Below, one piece after another: positions 24,396-32,770 of a stretch of 64,000 nt of DNA. The stretch spans positions 124,001 through 188,000 of the forward strand of contig NZ_CP157210.1 of the NCBI RefSeq assembly GCF_046736345.1, in the 5' to 3' direction. Position 1 is the first letter of the stretch. Each line of letters begins with the position of its first letter. The position numbers and the translations under genes are program-made. This DNA comes from Hyphococcus formosus (GTDB lineage Bacteria > Pseudomonadota > Alphaproteobacteria > Caulobacterales > Parvularculaceae). The notes under the pieces are model-generated. The model had not been told where the DNA came from. It made no database searches and worked only from the letters and a program-made list of their open reading frames with translations.

Positions 24396-25112
24396 TTTAG
24401 CCCTCTTTTTTACCAGTCAGTCGTGATCCGCTAAAACGCGAAAAAAACAAGGATATCAGGCACGAACGCCAGAGATATTCCTCATTCGCGATGCGCGCGT
24501 TGCGTGTTGTGCAACGGGTGCGGTCGAATTTTGTCGATCCCCATTGGCCAATCGAATGAAATGGGCGGGTCTATGCCATGTCCGGGAAATGAAACAGCAC
24601 GGTCGTGCGCAGGCAAACAACATTTATTGCCGCTTTGAAAACAGCATCAGTTAGACCATCAGAGAAATAGATCAGCGAATCCTATTGGGCCTCGCTACAC
24701 GACGTCACTAGCGTCTTGCGAAAATGGCCACCCCATTCGAAGGCCGCTGAATGTACGGATGAAGTTTCGTGTTGTGTTTCCCATTGAAAGGAAAATGCGC
24801 CTGATACGATCCTATCGAAGGGGAAGCGTTAACTGCGCGATCGGGAAAATCGGTACAAAGAGCGGCTGTCGCCTCTTTGGTTGTGATACGTTGGCGTTAT
24901 GACCACATTATCTAAGAGAGACGGGCGTACACGAGTGAAGCAAACGTATCTGTTCCGCACCGCAATTCGGCAGCGTCAATGCAACGTGTATGGTAAATGG
25001 CGCACTGGGGTTCTGTTACAAATGTTGGGATCCTAAAAATATATCCATCAAAGGCCGTTCAGGACCATATTATGCTAATGTGTTGATTCTAAGTCTCTAA
25101 ATAAGGAGCCGA
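24396..25112. other. 717-bp gene-poor stretch upstream of a GIY-YIG gene
   Basis: The left end holds the symporter promoter with LysR operator copy 3. A 45-codon open frame (24899-25036) exists but has no ribosome site and no recognisable product. I see no repeat of the tRNA-Arg 3' end, no integrase and no remnant I can identify. The rest looks like AT-richer non-coding DNA. Confidence 0.5.
24499..24515. promoter_or_regulatory. LysR operator copy 3 (GTTGC-N7-GCAAC)
   Basis: Third perfect copy of the inverted repeat, 104 bases upstream of the symporter start. Spacing and arms are identical to copies 1 and 2. Confidence 0.7.
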
Positions 25113-25994
25113 ATGATAATGGAAGCTCTCCAGCAATCTGAACCGTTCGACCTTTTACAAGACAGGTACCTAGGTAAGTACGTTTATGTTCTGATCGATC
25201 CTCAAGACCAATCAATCTTTTACGTTGGGCAAGGCCTGAAAGAGCGGGTTGGCTCACATTTTAATGAAACGCGAGATGCAATTCGTGGCCTTATAAAGTG
25301 GACCCCAAAAACCCGTCGGATATACCAAATCTGGAATACAGGCTTGGAGGTGCGCGTTGCTATTGTTCGCAAGAAATTGCGCGATTCGGATGAAGCAAGT
25401 CACATCGAAGGAGCCTTGATTCAAACGATTACCAATATCGGTTTTGAGCTAACGAACGAAGTACAAGCGCCGAAAACTGAAAACCATGGGTGGTCCGAAT
25501 TATATCAAATTCGCAGGGAGGCAGCTTCCCCCATCAATCCGTCGCACCCAATTAACCTAGTGCATCTTTTCAAGGTTGAGAATGAGGTCAATAGACGGGT
25601 CAAGTCTGGTGGCAGTGCGGCGGATCCAAACCTACTTTTCGAGGCGTTAAGGCGGAGTTGGTACGGTCGCAAGAGTGCGCCACCTCCTTGCGGATATGCA
25701 GTGGGTTACGTCGGCGTTCCCGCCGTCAGCGTGATTGCATGTAAGATTGCAGCTTGGCAGCGTTGCTCAGTGAATCACGGAAAGTGGGAGATGATTCGCG
25801 AGGAACCTGACGATAAAATCGTTACGGAATTGCTCGAAAAGAACTGGTCTCTAATTATACGGGCGCGAGGCGGTGCCAAGTCTTTTGGTTCTCCAGCACA
25901 ATTGGAGTTCGATGGAGCTGGACGATTCAAATTTCTCTATGGGCGTAACGATGGCGGACTTTACCATTCTCTCGATGTCGAACGCGGTGATTGA
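25113..25994 (+). CDS. GIY-YIG nuclease-domain protein (LEM-3-like)
   Basis: A 293-residue protein with an N-terminal GIY-YIG-type nuclease domain: YVYVLIDPQD (about 23-32) and IFYVGQGLKERVGSHF (about 36-51) hold the two strands with Tyr residues and the conserved Arg and His of the LEM-3-like branch. A Glu-containing helix (ASHIEGALIQTI) follows, as needed for metal binding. The C-terminal 150 residues are unassigned and contain another YAVGYVG stretch. AGGAG precedes the ATG. It ends 45 bases before the 3' end of a tRNA-Arg gene, a classic spot for inserted DNA, and its gene-poor flank supports recent arrival. A defence or mobile-element role is possible, not shown. Confidence 0.68.
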   Translation: MIMEALQQSEPFDLLQDRYLGKYVYVLIDPQDQSIFYVGQGLKERVGSHFNETRDAIRGLIKWTPKTRRIYQIWNTGLEVRVAIVRKKLRDSDEASHIEGALIQTITNIGFELTNEVQAPKTENHGWSELYQIRREAASPINPSHPINLVHLFKVENEVNRRVKSGGSAADPNLLFEALRRSWYGRKSAPPPCGYAVGYVGVPAVSVIACKIAAWQRCSVNHGKWEMIREEPDDKIVTELLEKNWSLIIRARGGAKSFGSPAQLEFDGAGRFKFLYGRNDGGLYHSLDVERGD

Positions 25995-26039
25995 TTGGCC
26001 TTATGAAAATATAATAACTAGTTCGAAACAATGGTGGAA

Positions 26040-26116
26040 TGGCGCACCGGGGAAGATTCGAACTCCCGACCCCCAGATTCGTAGTCTGGTGCTCTATCCA
26101 GCTGAGCTACCGGTGC
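26040..26116 (-). tRNA. tRNA-Arg (anticodon ACG)
   Basis: Minus strand folds into a full cloverleaf of 77 bases: acceptor GCACCGG pairs with CCGGTGC, D-stem GCTC/GAGC, anticodon stem CCAGA/TCTGG with loop CTACGAA (anticodon ACG), T-arm containing TTCGAAT, discriminator G and encoded CCA. The 3' end faces the GIY-YIG gene. Confidence 0.97.
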
Positions 26117-26281
26117 AGTGCGTCCGTAATGTGACGCGAGGCGCGGGTTTAACCCCAAGCTGCGGATAAAAGCAATACCCCAAGGCAAAGGATTCTCCAC
26201 AGATTTGCGGGAATTTGTAGTTGTGACACTGTGGGGGTCGAAAGCACGGCTTGGCTGGCGTATGAAGAAAACCGACCGAAT

Positions 26282-26300
26282 TCAGATGATATGCATCTGA
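26282..26300. repeat. Inverted repeat upstream of gamma-glutamyltransferase
   Basis: TCAGATG, five-base spacer, CATCTGA; ends 22 bases before the ATG at 26322, so it could be an operator over the promoter or leader. Confidence 0.6.
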
Positions 26301-26321
26301 GATATAGATTTGAGGGAAAGA

Positions 26322-28136
26322 ATGAACGTTACCGGATTGAAGCTATTGGGGATTTCAAGTCTCGCGGCGCTGCTTGTCGCGTGCGGAAATCAAGACGCGA
26401 AAACGCCCGAAGCCGGGCAAGGCGCGGATGCGGCCCAAAGCGAAAACAAGGCCGGTGAAGGGCAGTGGTTTATTTCTGCGGCGAACCCTTATGCGGTTGA
26501 GGCTGGTGCGGAGATCCTTAAACGCGGCGGTTCGGCGGTCGATGCTGCGATCGCGACACAGGCGGTTTTGGGCCTTGTGGAGCCACAGTCCTCTGGGCTT
26601 GGGGGCGGCGCGTTCATGATCCATTACGACCCGAAAGCGGGGACGCTAGAGACCTATGATGGGCGAGAGGTCGCGCCCGCATCGGCAACGCCAGAGCGTT
26701 TTCTAAAGGAAAATGGCGAGCCAATGAATTTTTACGATGCGGTGGTCGGCGGGTTATCGGTTGGCGTGCCGGGCGCTGTGCGGATGTTGGAGCTCGCCCA
26801 TCAGGACCACGGCAGGCTTCCGTGGGCAGAAAATTTTGAACGTGCCGCGACGCTGGCGGAAAACGGGTTTGAGGTTTCGCCGCGTCTGAACGGATTGCTT
26901 GATCGTATTCCGCGATTGAAACAGTTGCCTGCGGCGGGAAATTATTTTTATAGCGAGAATGGCGCGCCGCATCCGGTTGGGTACACGCTCAAAAATCCGG
27001 AATATGCGCAGACCCTAAAAACGATTGCTGCTGGCGGTGCAGATGCGTTTTACGAAGGGCCTATTGCGACGGCGATTGTCGAGGCAGTCAATAATGCGCC
27101 GAACCCAAGTGGGATGACGCTTGAAGACCTGGCGAACTACAAGCCCGTGAAACGAGACCCGGCTTGTGGCGATTACCGGGCTTATCATATTTGCTCGATG
27201 CCACCGCCTAGCTCTGGCGGCGTGACGGTCATACAGATACTTTCGATGCTGGAGCCGTTTGATATTGCCGGTGCGGGAGCCGGTTCGATAGAGGCACTAC
27301 ATCTTTTGTTTGAGGCCAGCCGGCTCGCATATGCGGACCGAAATCGTTACCTCGCGGATAATGAGAACCTCGCAAAAGATGGTGGTTTAACAGCGGAGCA
27401 GGTCGTTTCCGGTTTGTTGAACCCCGAATATCTCGCGGATCGATCAGCCTTGATTGACCCTGCAAAAGCCGCTGAACGTGTAGAGCCGGGTGACCCGTCT
27501 TCTTATGATTATGACCCGGCAAATGGGACATGGAAGCAATATGGCGCTGATGTGTCGCCAGAACCTCCGTCAACGAGCCATTTCGTTATCGTCGATAGTG
27601 AAGGCAATGTGGTTTCCATGACGGCGACGGTTGAGTTTGCCTTCGGTAGTCATTTGATGGCTGCGGGGATGGTTCTAAATAATCAGCTTACGGATTTCTC
27701 GTTCCTGCCAGTGCGTGATGGCCGACCGGTGGCGAATGCTGTGGCTCCCGGTAAGCGCCCGCGTAGCTCTATGGCACCGGTCATTGTTTTTGATGCGGAG
27801 GGGGACGTATGGGCTGCGGTTGGTTCGCCCGGTGGCCCTGCGATTATCGGTTATGTCGCCAAAACGCTACTCGGCATGATCGATTGGGGTATGACGACGC
27901 AAGATGCAATCAATCTGCCAAATGCTGTATATCCGCGCGGTAAGCCTGTGCTCGAAGAAGGTGCGTTTGACGCGCAAATCGTTGCGGGCCTAGAGGCGAA
28001 GGGGCATGCGATTACGCAGTCTGGCCTGACCAGCGGCGTCCACGCATTCAAATTGCTGCCTGACGGCACTTATGATGGGGGTGCAGACCCGCGTCGCGAG
28101 GGTGTTTGGCAGACAGGAACGGTCGAAACTGACTAA
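26322..28136 (+). CDS. ggt: Gamma-glutamyltransferase, lipoprotein form
   Basis: A 604-residue gamma-glutamyltransferase/glutathione hydrolase precursor. The N-terminus carries a lipobox (ALLVACG, Cys about 20), so it is a membrane-anchored periplasmic lipoprotein where most bacterial enzymes are soluble. The family signatures are the conserved SSGLGGGAFMI (about 93-103), the catalytic Thr in PSTSHFV (Thr of TSHF at the self-cleavage point) followed by DSEGNVVSMTATVEFAFGSH, and the late PRSSMAP and VGSPGG. The enzyme releases glutamate from glutathione and gamma-glutamyl compounds and self-cleaves into two subunits. It stands alone; the neighbouring symporter could take up the product glutamate. 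GAGGGAAAG precedes the ATG. Confidence 0.93.
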   Translation: MNVTGLKLLGISSLAALLVACGNQDAKTPEAGQGADAAQSENKAGEGQWFISAANPYAVEAGAEILKRGGSAVDAAIATQAVLGLVEPQSSGLGGGAFMIHYDPKAGTLETYDGREVAPASATPERFLKENGEPMNFYDAVVGGLSVGVPGAVRMLELAHQDHGRLPWAENFERAATLAENGFEVSPRLNGLLDRIPRLKQLPAAGNYFYSENGAPHPVGYTLKNPEYAQTLKTIAAGGADAFYEGPIATAIVEAVNNAPNPSGMTLEDLANYKPVKRDPACGDYRAYHICSMPPPSSGGVTVIQILSMLEPFDIAGAGAGSIEALHLLFEASRLAYADRNRYLADNENLAKDGGLTAEQVVSGLLNPEYLADRSALIDPAKAAERVEPGDPSSYDYDPANGTWKQYGADVSPEPPSTSHFVIVDSEGNVVSMTATVEFAFGSHLMAAGMVLNNQLTDFSFLPVRDGRPVANAVAPGKRPRSSMAPVIVFDAEGDVWAAVGSPGGPAIIGYVAKTLLGMIDWGMTTQDAINLPNAVYPRGKPVLEEGAFDAQIVAGLEAKGHAITQSGLTSGVHAFKLLPDGTYDGGADPRREGVWQTGTVETD

Positions 28137-28143
28137 TCGCTAA

Positions 28144-29586
28144 TCAAGTTTTGTGGGGCAGGGTGATCAAAAACTCTGTCCCCGAACTATCGCTGCGCGC
28201 AAGGGTTAAGCGGCCGCCATGGGCGCGAATTATTTCAGCGGTAATCGCAATACCAAGGCCTGATCCGCCCGGTTTTTGCGACCCTTTGAAGGGTTCAAAT
28301 AATTCGGCGCGGGCATGTTCGGGAATGCCGGGGCCCGTATCCGAGACGCGAATTTCAATGACATCGCCAACGATATTTGCAGTCATGCGAATTTCACCAA
28401 CCACCGGTTGAACGTCACCATCAATGCCAGCGGGAACGGCTCCGGTTAGAGCTTCGGTTGCATTCCGGACCAAATTGAACAGCGCACGGTAAAGCTGGGT
28501 GCGATCAGCCAATATTTCCAATACGGGATCAATGTTATTGGCATTCGAAACCTGCATCGACGCGTTGTCCTCAAAGACCTCTTCGGCAAGGTCGTGCAGG
28601 ATAATCGGCGATTTATCGAGAAGCCGTGCCTCCATCCGGCCGAATGTCAACGTATCGCGGCTAAGGGTGATCGCGCGATCAAGCGCCGATAGTAGGCGCG
28701 GTGTCAGTTTGCGAACGCTCGGATCATCGGATTTCGATAAACGGTCTGACATCAATTGCGCTGAGGCGAGGATATTGCGCAAATCGTGACTGATCTTCGA
28801 TATACCTGCGCCCAAGGCCGCAAGACGTCGCCGTTCATTGAGAAGATCACGAACGCTGCGCTCCATATCCGAAAGGCTTTTTTCCGCAATGCCGATTTCG
28901 TCTGTTCGGCCTGATGGTTCAAGAATGCCGCGCGGATTTTCCGGATCGGCGTCAAACGCGGTGATATTTGCCGTCAACCGCCGAACCGGCTGAACAATAA
29001 TCCGATTGAGCGCCCAATAAACCAGCATGGCCGTCAGGGTAGAGATGATTAGAGAGAGCACCAGAATATTACGGGCATAGGCATAAAGGTCGGCGCGCAA
29101 AGATCGTTGTGATACGATAATGTCGACATTCTGATCGGCCGCGAACTGCGGTGCACCTGTGGCTTGAATTAACCGGTCACCGCGGGAAAACATCGTACTC
29201 CACGCATTGACAATAAGACTGATCGGATCCTGATCCGAAAGATCCACGCGCTTCATGTTTGGTGCGCCGTGCGGGTTAACCTCAGGCGCAAGTATCAACA
29301 TACGCATATCGTCATTGTTGATGGTCACGCCTTGTATATTCGCGGTGGAAAAAAGCTGGCGCACCAACTCATCATCCATGGATTCATTGCTGGGGCCTTC
29401 AAGGGCAAGCGCGACCAGATAGGCCGCCTCGATACGTAAGGTGAACCAATCAACGCGCTGTTTCGCAATTGACGGAACCATCACAACCAATTCAGCAATG
29501 AAGACGAACAAAACTGTCAGCAATAAGAGTTTTGCTGATAATGACCGCCTTGTTTTTGTCGCTGCTAGCGTTGGAATGGACGCCAT
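28144..29586 (-). CDS. Sensor histidine kinase
   Basis: A 480-residue membrane histidine kinase. Two membrane helices (about 18-40 and 172-192) bracket a periplasmic sensor of about 130 residues; a HAMP-like linker follows (about 193-245). The dimerisation box has SHDLRNILASAQL with the phosphorylated His near 268, then the ATPase domain with N-box NLVRNATEAL, DTGPGIP and GGSGLGIAI. No response regulator gene is adjacent, which is unusual. It ends the operon of the TVP38-like and MerA-like genes, starting eight bases after the flavoprotein gene stops. Its start is the ATG at 29586. The stimulus may relate to redox or metal stress, by association with those genes. Confidence 0.88.
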   Translation of the reverse strand: MASIPTLAATKTRRSLSAKLLLLTVLFVFIAELVVMVPSIAKQRVDWFTLRIEAAYLVALALEGPSNESMDDELVRQLFSTANIQGVTINNDDMRMLILAPEVNPHGAPNMKRVDLSDQDPISLIVNAWSTMFSRGDRLIQATGAPQFAADQNVDIIVSQRSLRADLYAYARNILVLSLIISTLTAMLVYWALNRIIVQPVRRLTANITAFDADPENPRGILEPSGRTDEIGIAEKSLSDMERSVRDLLNERRRLAALGAGISKISHDLRNILASAQLMSDRLSKSDDPSVRKLTPRLLSALDRAITLSRDTLTFGRMEARLLDKSPIILHDLAEEVFEDNASMQVSNANNIDPVLEILADRTQLYRALFNLVRNATEALTGAVPAGIDGDVQPVVGEIRMTANIVGDVIEIRVSDTGPGIPEHARAELFEPFKGSQKPGGSGLGIAITAEIIRAHGGRLTLARSDSSGTEFLITLPHKT

Positions 29587-29594
29587 CTCATGTC

Positions 29595-31010
29595 TCAGTC
29601 GAATACCGCCAAAAGGCTGATCAGTTTACGTGTACGTGAGGAGAATAGGGTTTTTGTGTACCAATCACCAGCCGCACGTTTATTCGCTTCGCCACGCGTG
29701 GGATAGGGGGCGATCATATCAGTGAATGATTTTATTTTCTCGCCGCTCGTAATGGCATAGGTCCAGGGTTGCAAAAGATCGCCAGCGCCTTTGCCGACAA
29801 TGCCGGCCCCCAAGATAAGACCCTTTTTGTCGGTCACGACCTTTACCATGCCGCGCGTATCGCGTTCTGCGATGGCACGATCATTTTCTAAAAATGGCCA
29901 GCGAACGACTTTAATGGCGTCGCCGTGCTGTTCTCGTGCTGCTTTTTCGGCCAAGCCGACCTGCGCAAGTTCCGGGTCCGCGTAGGTGACATGTGGTGCC
30001 AGATGTTCGTTATTTTTCGCAGGCATTTTAAACAGGATATTCCGGACCAGAACGGATGCGTGATATCCGGCAACATGAGTGAACTGGCGGCCGCCAGCGA
30101 CATCACCGATCGCGTAAATACGTTTATTCGAGGTTCGCAATCTGTCGTCAACTTTGATGCCGCGATGATCATATTGGACCTCCGCTGCTTCTAGATTGAG
30201 GCCGTCAACGGTTGGTTTGCGCCCAACCGCAACCAGTAAATGAGAGCCGACAATCGTGCGGTCGTCGATATTCACGGCGACACCATTATCCGCTTTGATA
30301 ATCTTATTGGCCTTTGCGCCTTCAATAATGTCTATACCGTCATCGCGTAATTGTTGCGCGACGATGGCAGCAAGTTCAGGGTCGTCTTTGTTCAGCAGGC
30401 GATCCCCTTCGATGATTGTAACCTTTGCGCCGAGTCGGCGATGGGCCTGGGCCATTTCAACGCCGATCGGGCCGCCGCCAATCACCACAAGATGGTCGGG
30501 GCGTGTTCTGTTTTCAAAAATCGTTTCGTTCGTAAAAAACGGGACCGACGCCAATCCATCAATTGGCGGTACAAAAGGTGTTGATCCGGTCGCGATAACA
30601 AAATGCTTGGCTTTGATTTTCTGCCCGTTCGCGACGACCTCGCGCGGTCCGATGAAGGTGGCATGCTCCCTTATGACCGTGACGCCCAATCCTTCGAAAC
30701 GTTCTTGGCTATCGACCGGCGCAATCGTGTCTATGACAGAATGAACGTGGTCCATTACGGCGCCAAAATCGATACCTGGTTCGGTGGATTTTATGCCAAA
30801 TTTATCCGCATGCCGAATAGCATGAGCGCGACTTGCGGCAGCGATCAATGCTTTCGACGGAACGCAGCCCGTGTTCAGACAATCACCGCCCATATCGCCT
30901 TTTTCAATCAAAACGACTTTGCGGCCCAATTGCGCCGCGCCGGCGGCAACCGATAAACCGCCGGAACCTGCGCCGATAATGCAGATATCTGCAGAAATAG
31001 TTTTTGCCAT
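29595..31010 (-). CDS. FAD-dependent pyridine nucleotide-disulfide oxidoreductase (MerA-like)
   Basis: A 471-residue flavoprotein of the dihydrolipoamide dehydrogenase/mercuric reductase family. GAGSGGLSVAAGAAQLG binds FAD, GGDCLNTGCVPSK (about 43-55) has the redox disulfide, IGGGPIGVEMAQ binds NAD(P)H, and IYAIGDVAGGRQFTH the second FAD segment. The usual C-terminal HPT (catalytic His) is replaced by PYPTRGE, as in other MerA-like proteins of this group. It sits three bases after the TVP38/TMEM64-like gene; fused or adjacent TVP38-flavoprotein pairs are known in many bacteria. Real substrate is uncertain: no merR, merT or dlat gene is adjacent. Confidence 0.88.
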   Translation of the reverse strand: MAKTISADICIIGAGSGGLSVAAGAAQLGRKVVLIEKGDMGGDCLNTGCVPSKALIAAASRAHAIRHADKFGIKSTEPGIDFGAVMDHVHSVIDTIAPVDSQERFEGLGVTVIREHATFIGPREVVANGQKIKAKHFVIATGSTPFVPPIDGLASVPFFTNETIFENRTRPDHLVVIGGGPIGVEMAQAHRRLGAKVTIIEGDRLLNKDDPELAAIVAQQLRDDGIDIIEGAKANKIIKADNGVAVNIDDRTIVGSHLLVAVGRKPTVDGLNLEAAEVQYDHRGIKVDDRLRTSNKRIYAIGDVAGGRQFTHVAGYHASVLVRNILFKMPAKNNEHLAPHVTYADPELAQVGLAEKAAREQHGDAIKVVRWPFLENDRAIAERDTRGMVKVVTDKKGLILGAGIVGKGAGDLLQPWTYAITSGEKIKSFTDMIAPYPTRGEANKRAAGDWYTKTLFSSRTRKLISLLAVFD

Positions 31011-31012
31011 GA

Positions 31013-31756
31013 TTAGTTTTGTTCCTGCGTAGGAATAGAGCGATTTGAAAAACGCTTTATGATGACGGGAATGAGGGCGAGAATGATTAGACCGACAATC
31101 GGTATGATCGTCTCCGGTTTGAACAACACGCCAGAAAGGCTGATGTCTTCGCCCGCATCGAATGCGGCCCCCGCTGCTGCGCCAATGCTCGCATAGACAA
31201 ATGAGCCGGGAATGATGCCGAAAAATGTACCGATGATGAAATTCCGCGTAGAGACGCCCATAAGGCCCGCAGCGATATTAACGGCCCAAAACGGAAAAAC
31301 CGGCGCGAGGCGCAAAATAAACATGTAACTCAACTCGCCTTCGCGAAAGCCCTGTTCCATACGCTTGGCGAAGCCGCCGGCTTTTTTTGCGAGCATATCT
31401 CCGAGCGCTGTCTTGGCAGCGATAAAGATAATGGTCGCGCCCAAAGTTGCAGCAAAAACGATGAGGGGCGTTCCCGGCCAAAGCCCAAAAAGAAATCCGC
31501 CAAAGATCGTCAAAATGCTCGCGCCCGGAAACGAGATCGCAACCGCCGCCGCATAGGCAGCGACAAAAATTGCCATCGCCATGATCGGCTCCGCCGCGAC
31601 CCAGTCACGAAGGGCGTCGCGATTATCCCGCAGCGTGTCGAGCGTGAAATATTGATGCAGACCGAGCGCAAAGAAAATCGCCAGCGCGATCAGAATCACA
31701 GCGATCGGCAAAAGCCGTTTAACGGCCGTTTTGGACGGGGAGAGTTCTGACGACAT
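31013..31756 (-). CDS. TVP38/TMEM64 (VTT-domain) membrane protein
   Basis: A 247-residue inner-membrane protein of the DedA-like VTT superfamily. The hallmark VAISFPGASILTIFGGFLFG (re-entrant loop; split as VAISFPGA, SILTIFGG, FLFG) and the second loop APVFPFWAVNIAAGLMGVSTRNFIIGTFFGIIPGSF region are evident. The family moves lipids or selenite/other ions across membranes. It heads a minus-strand operon with the MerA-like flavoprotein and a histidine kinase; the TVP38-flavoprotein pair recurs widely, sometimes as one protein. Function in this context is open. Confidence 0.87.
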   Translation of the reverse strand: MSSELSPSKTAVKRLLPIAVILIALAIFFALGLHQYFTLDTLRDNRDALRDWVAAEPIMAMAIFVAAYAAAVAISFPGASILTIFGGFLFGLWPGTPLIVFAATLGATIIFIAAKTALGDMLAKKAGGFAKRMEQGFREGELSYMFILRLAPVFPFWAVNIAAGLMGVSTRNFIIGTFFGIIPGSFVYASIGAAAGAAFDAGEDISLSGVLFKPETIIPIVGLIILALIPVIIKRFSNRSIPTQEQN

Positions 31757-32139
31757 AATGATTGCGCTCTTTAAAAAAGAACCCTCAGGCGAGGGCGGAA
31801 ATGGACCTTACCACAATCACGCGCGGCGCTGCCGCTCGATTAGGGGCATGATTCACAGAGGCTTTTAGCGGCTTTTTGCCCCTGTGGCGGTCACGAAGCC
31901 TTGGCGCGTGATCACATGCGCGAGATATAGAGATCGGCAGCCCGCAGAATCTATGGAAAGAGCGCCGTGGCCTAGAGCGGTATTCCTGCTGGTTATCCCC
32001 AGAATCGCTTTGTTTGAGGCGAATTTCGCGGCAATAGTGTTGACGATTGCGGCTAGCCGGTTTATGCCCCCGCCTCTTGTCGAGAATATTTATTTTCGCA
32101 GCCTGTTGCTGTGGAAACCCGCCTTTAGAGGACTGAACG
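31757..32139. other. 383-bp space between divergent operons, rpmH promoter region
   Basis: Two divergently transcribed units meet here. A sigma-70-like promoter lies at 32040-32068 for rpmH. One near-match DnaA box TTATCCCCA (31993-32001) is present, far too little for an origin. No further gene is visible. Confidence 0.5.
32040..32068 (+). promoter_or_regulatory. Probable sigma-70 promoter of rpmH
   Basis: TTGACG (32040-32045), 17-base spacer, TATGCC (32063-32068), about 70 bases before the rpmH start. Confidence 0.5.
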
Positions 32140-32274
32140 ATGAAACGGACTTACCAACCGAGCAAATTGAAGCGCAAGCGTCGCCATGGTTTCCGTGCGC
32201 GTAAAGCGACAAAGGGTGGTGCACGCGTATTGGCGGCTCGCCGCGCCAAGGGCCGTAAGCGGCTCTCAGCTTAA
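32140..32274 (+). CDS. rpmH: Ribosomal protein bL34
   Basis: A 44-residue protein reading MKRTYQPSKLKRKRRHGFRA and then the Lys/Arg-rich GRKRLSA end: unmistakable ribosomal protein L34 at normal length. It is missing from simple long-ORF lists because of its size. AGAGGA lies ahead of the ATG. It begins the conserved rpmH-rnpA-yidC-engB block. Confidence 0.98.
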   Translation: MKRTYQPSKLKRKRRHGFRARKATKGGARVLAARRAKGRKRLSA

Positions 32275-32282
32275 GACTTTCG

Positions 32283-32681
32283 TTGAAACCTGAGCAGTTT
32301 CAAGGCGATAGCGCCGAAACCGGCGCTCCCGGCGAAGTCGTAAAAGTCGGCGTTATACGGAAACGCCGCGATTTTCTGGCGATGCGAAACGCAGAAAAAG
32401 CCCATAGCCCTTCATTTTTAATGCTCGCGCGGCACAACCCCGAAAACGGTTCTGTCGCGCGTTTTGGGCTGACCGCTACAAAAAAATTAGGTGGGGCAGT
32501 GGTCCGAAATCGAATCCGTCGGCGCATAAGAGCTGCTGTACGGGAGATTTTTCCGCAATATGCCTGCGCTGGCGTGGATTATGTGCTGATCGCGCGGCAA
32601 GCGGCGTATGACCGCAATTACGACGCGCTGCTTGACGACATGAAGCGCTCCCTTTTAAGGCTCACCAGCAACCTTACATAA
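32283..32681 (+). CDS. rnpA: Ribonuclease P protein component
   Basis: A 132-residue basic protein. The signature KKLGGAVVRNRIRRRIR (about residues 67-83) is the RNR motif that binds the RNase P RNA, followed by the YDYVLIARQ-like strand (VDYVLIARQ). The start must be a TTG at 32283, eight bases after rpmH stops, which gives an N-terminal extension of about 25 residues before the usual IRKRRDF. No better ATG or GTG lies further in. RNase P processes the 5' ends of tRNAs in the cytoplasm. No yidD gene lies between rnpA and yidC here. Confidence 0.92.
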   Translation: MKPEQFQGDSAETGAPGEVVKVGVIRKRRDFLAMRNAEKAHSPSFLMLARHNPENGSVARFGLTATKKLGGAVVRNRIRRRIRAAVREIFPQYACAGVDYVLIARQAAYDRNYDALLDDMKRSLLRLTSNLT

Positions 32682-32770
32682 CACGGGCGAGGCGAAATGG
32701 TTTTGCCCCGCTCATTTAACATATCCGCATTTGGCAAAACGCCGTCGGCGAGAAATCATCGGGATTATTC

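Noticed and set aside
24899..25036. 45-codon small gene in the gene-poor stretch
   Set aside because: No ribosome site, no recognisable domain, and chance open frames of this size are common.
24396..26040. Integrated element with att duplication at tRNA-Arg
   Set aside because: No integrase and no second copy of the tRNA 3' end could be found by eye; only the position is suggestive.
31757..32139. Replication origin near rpmH
   Set aside because: Only one near-match DnaA box (TTATCCCCA at 31993-32001), no dnaA or dnaN gene, and no AT-rich repeats.
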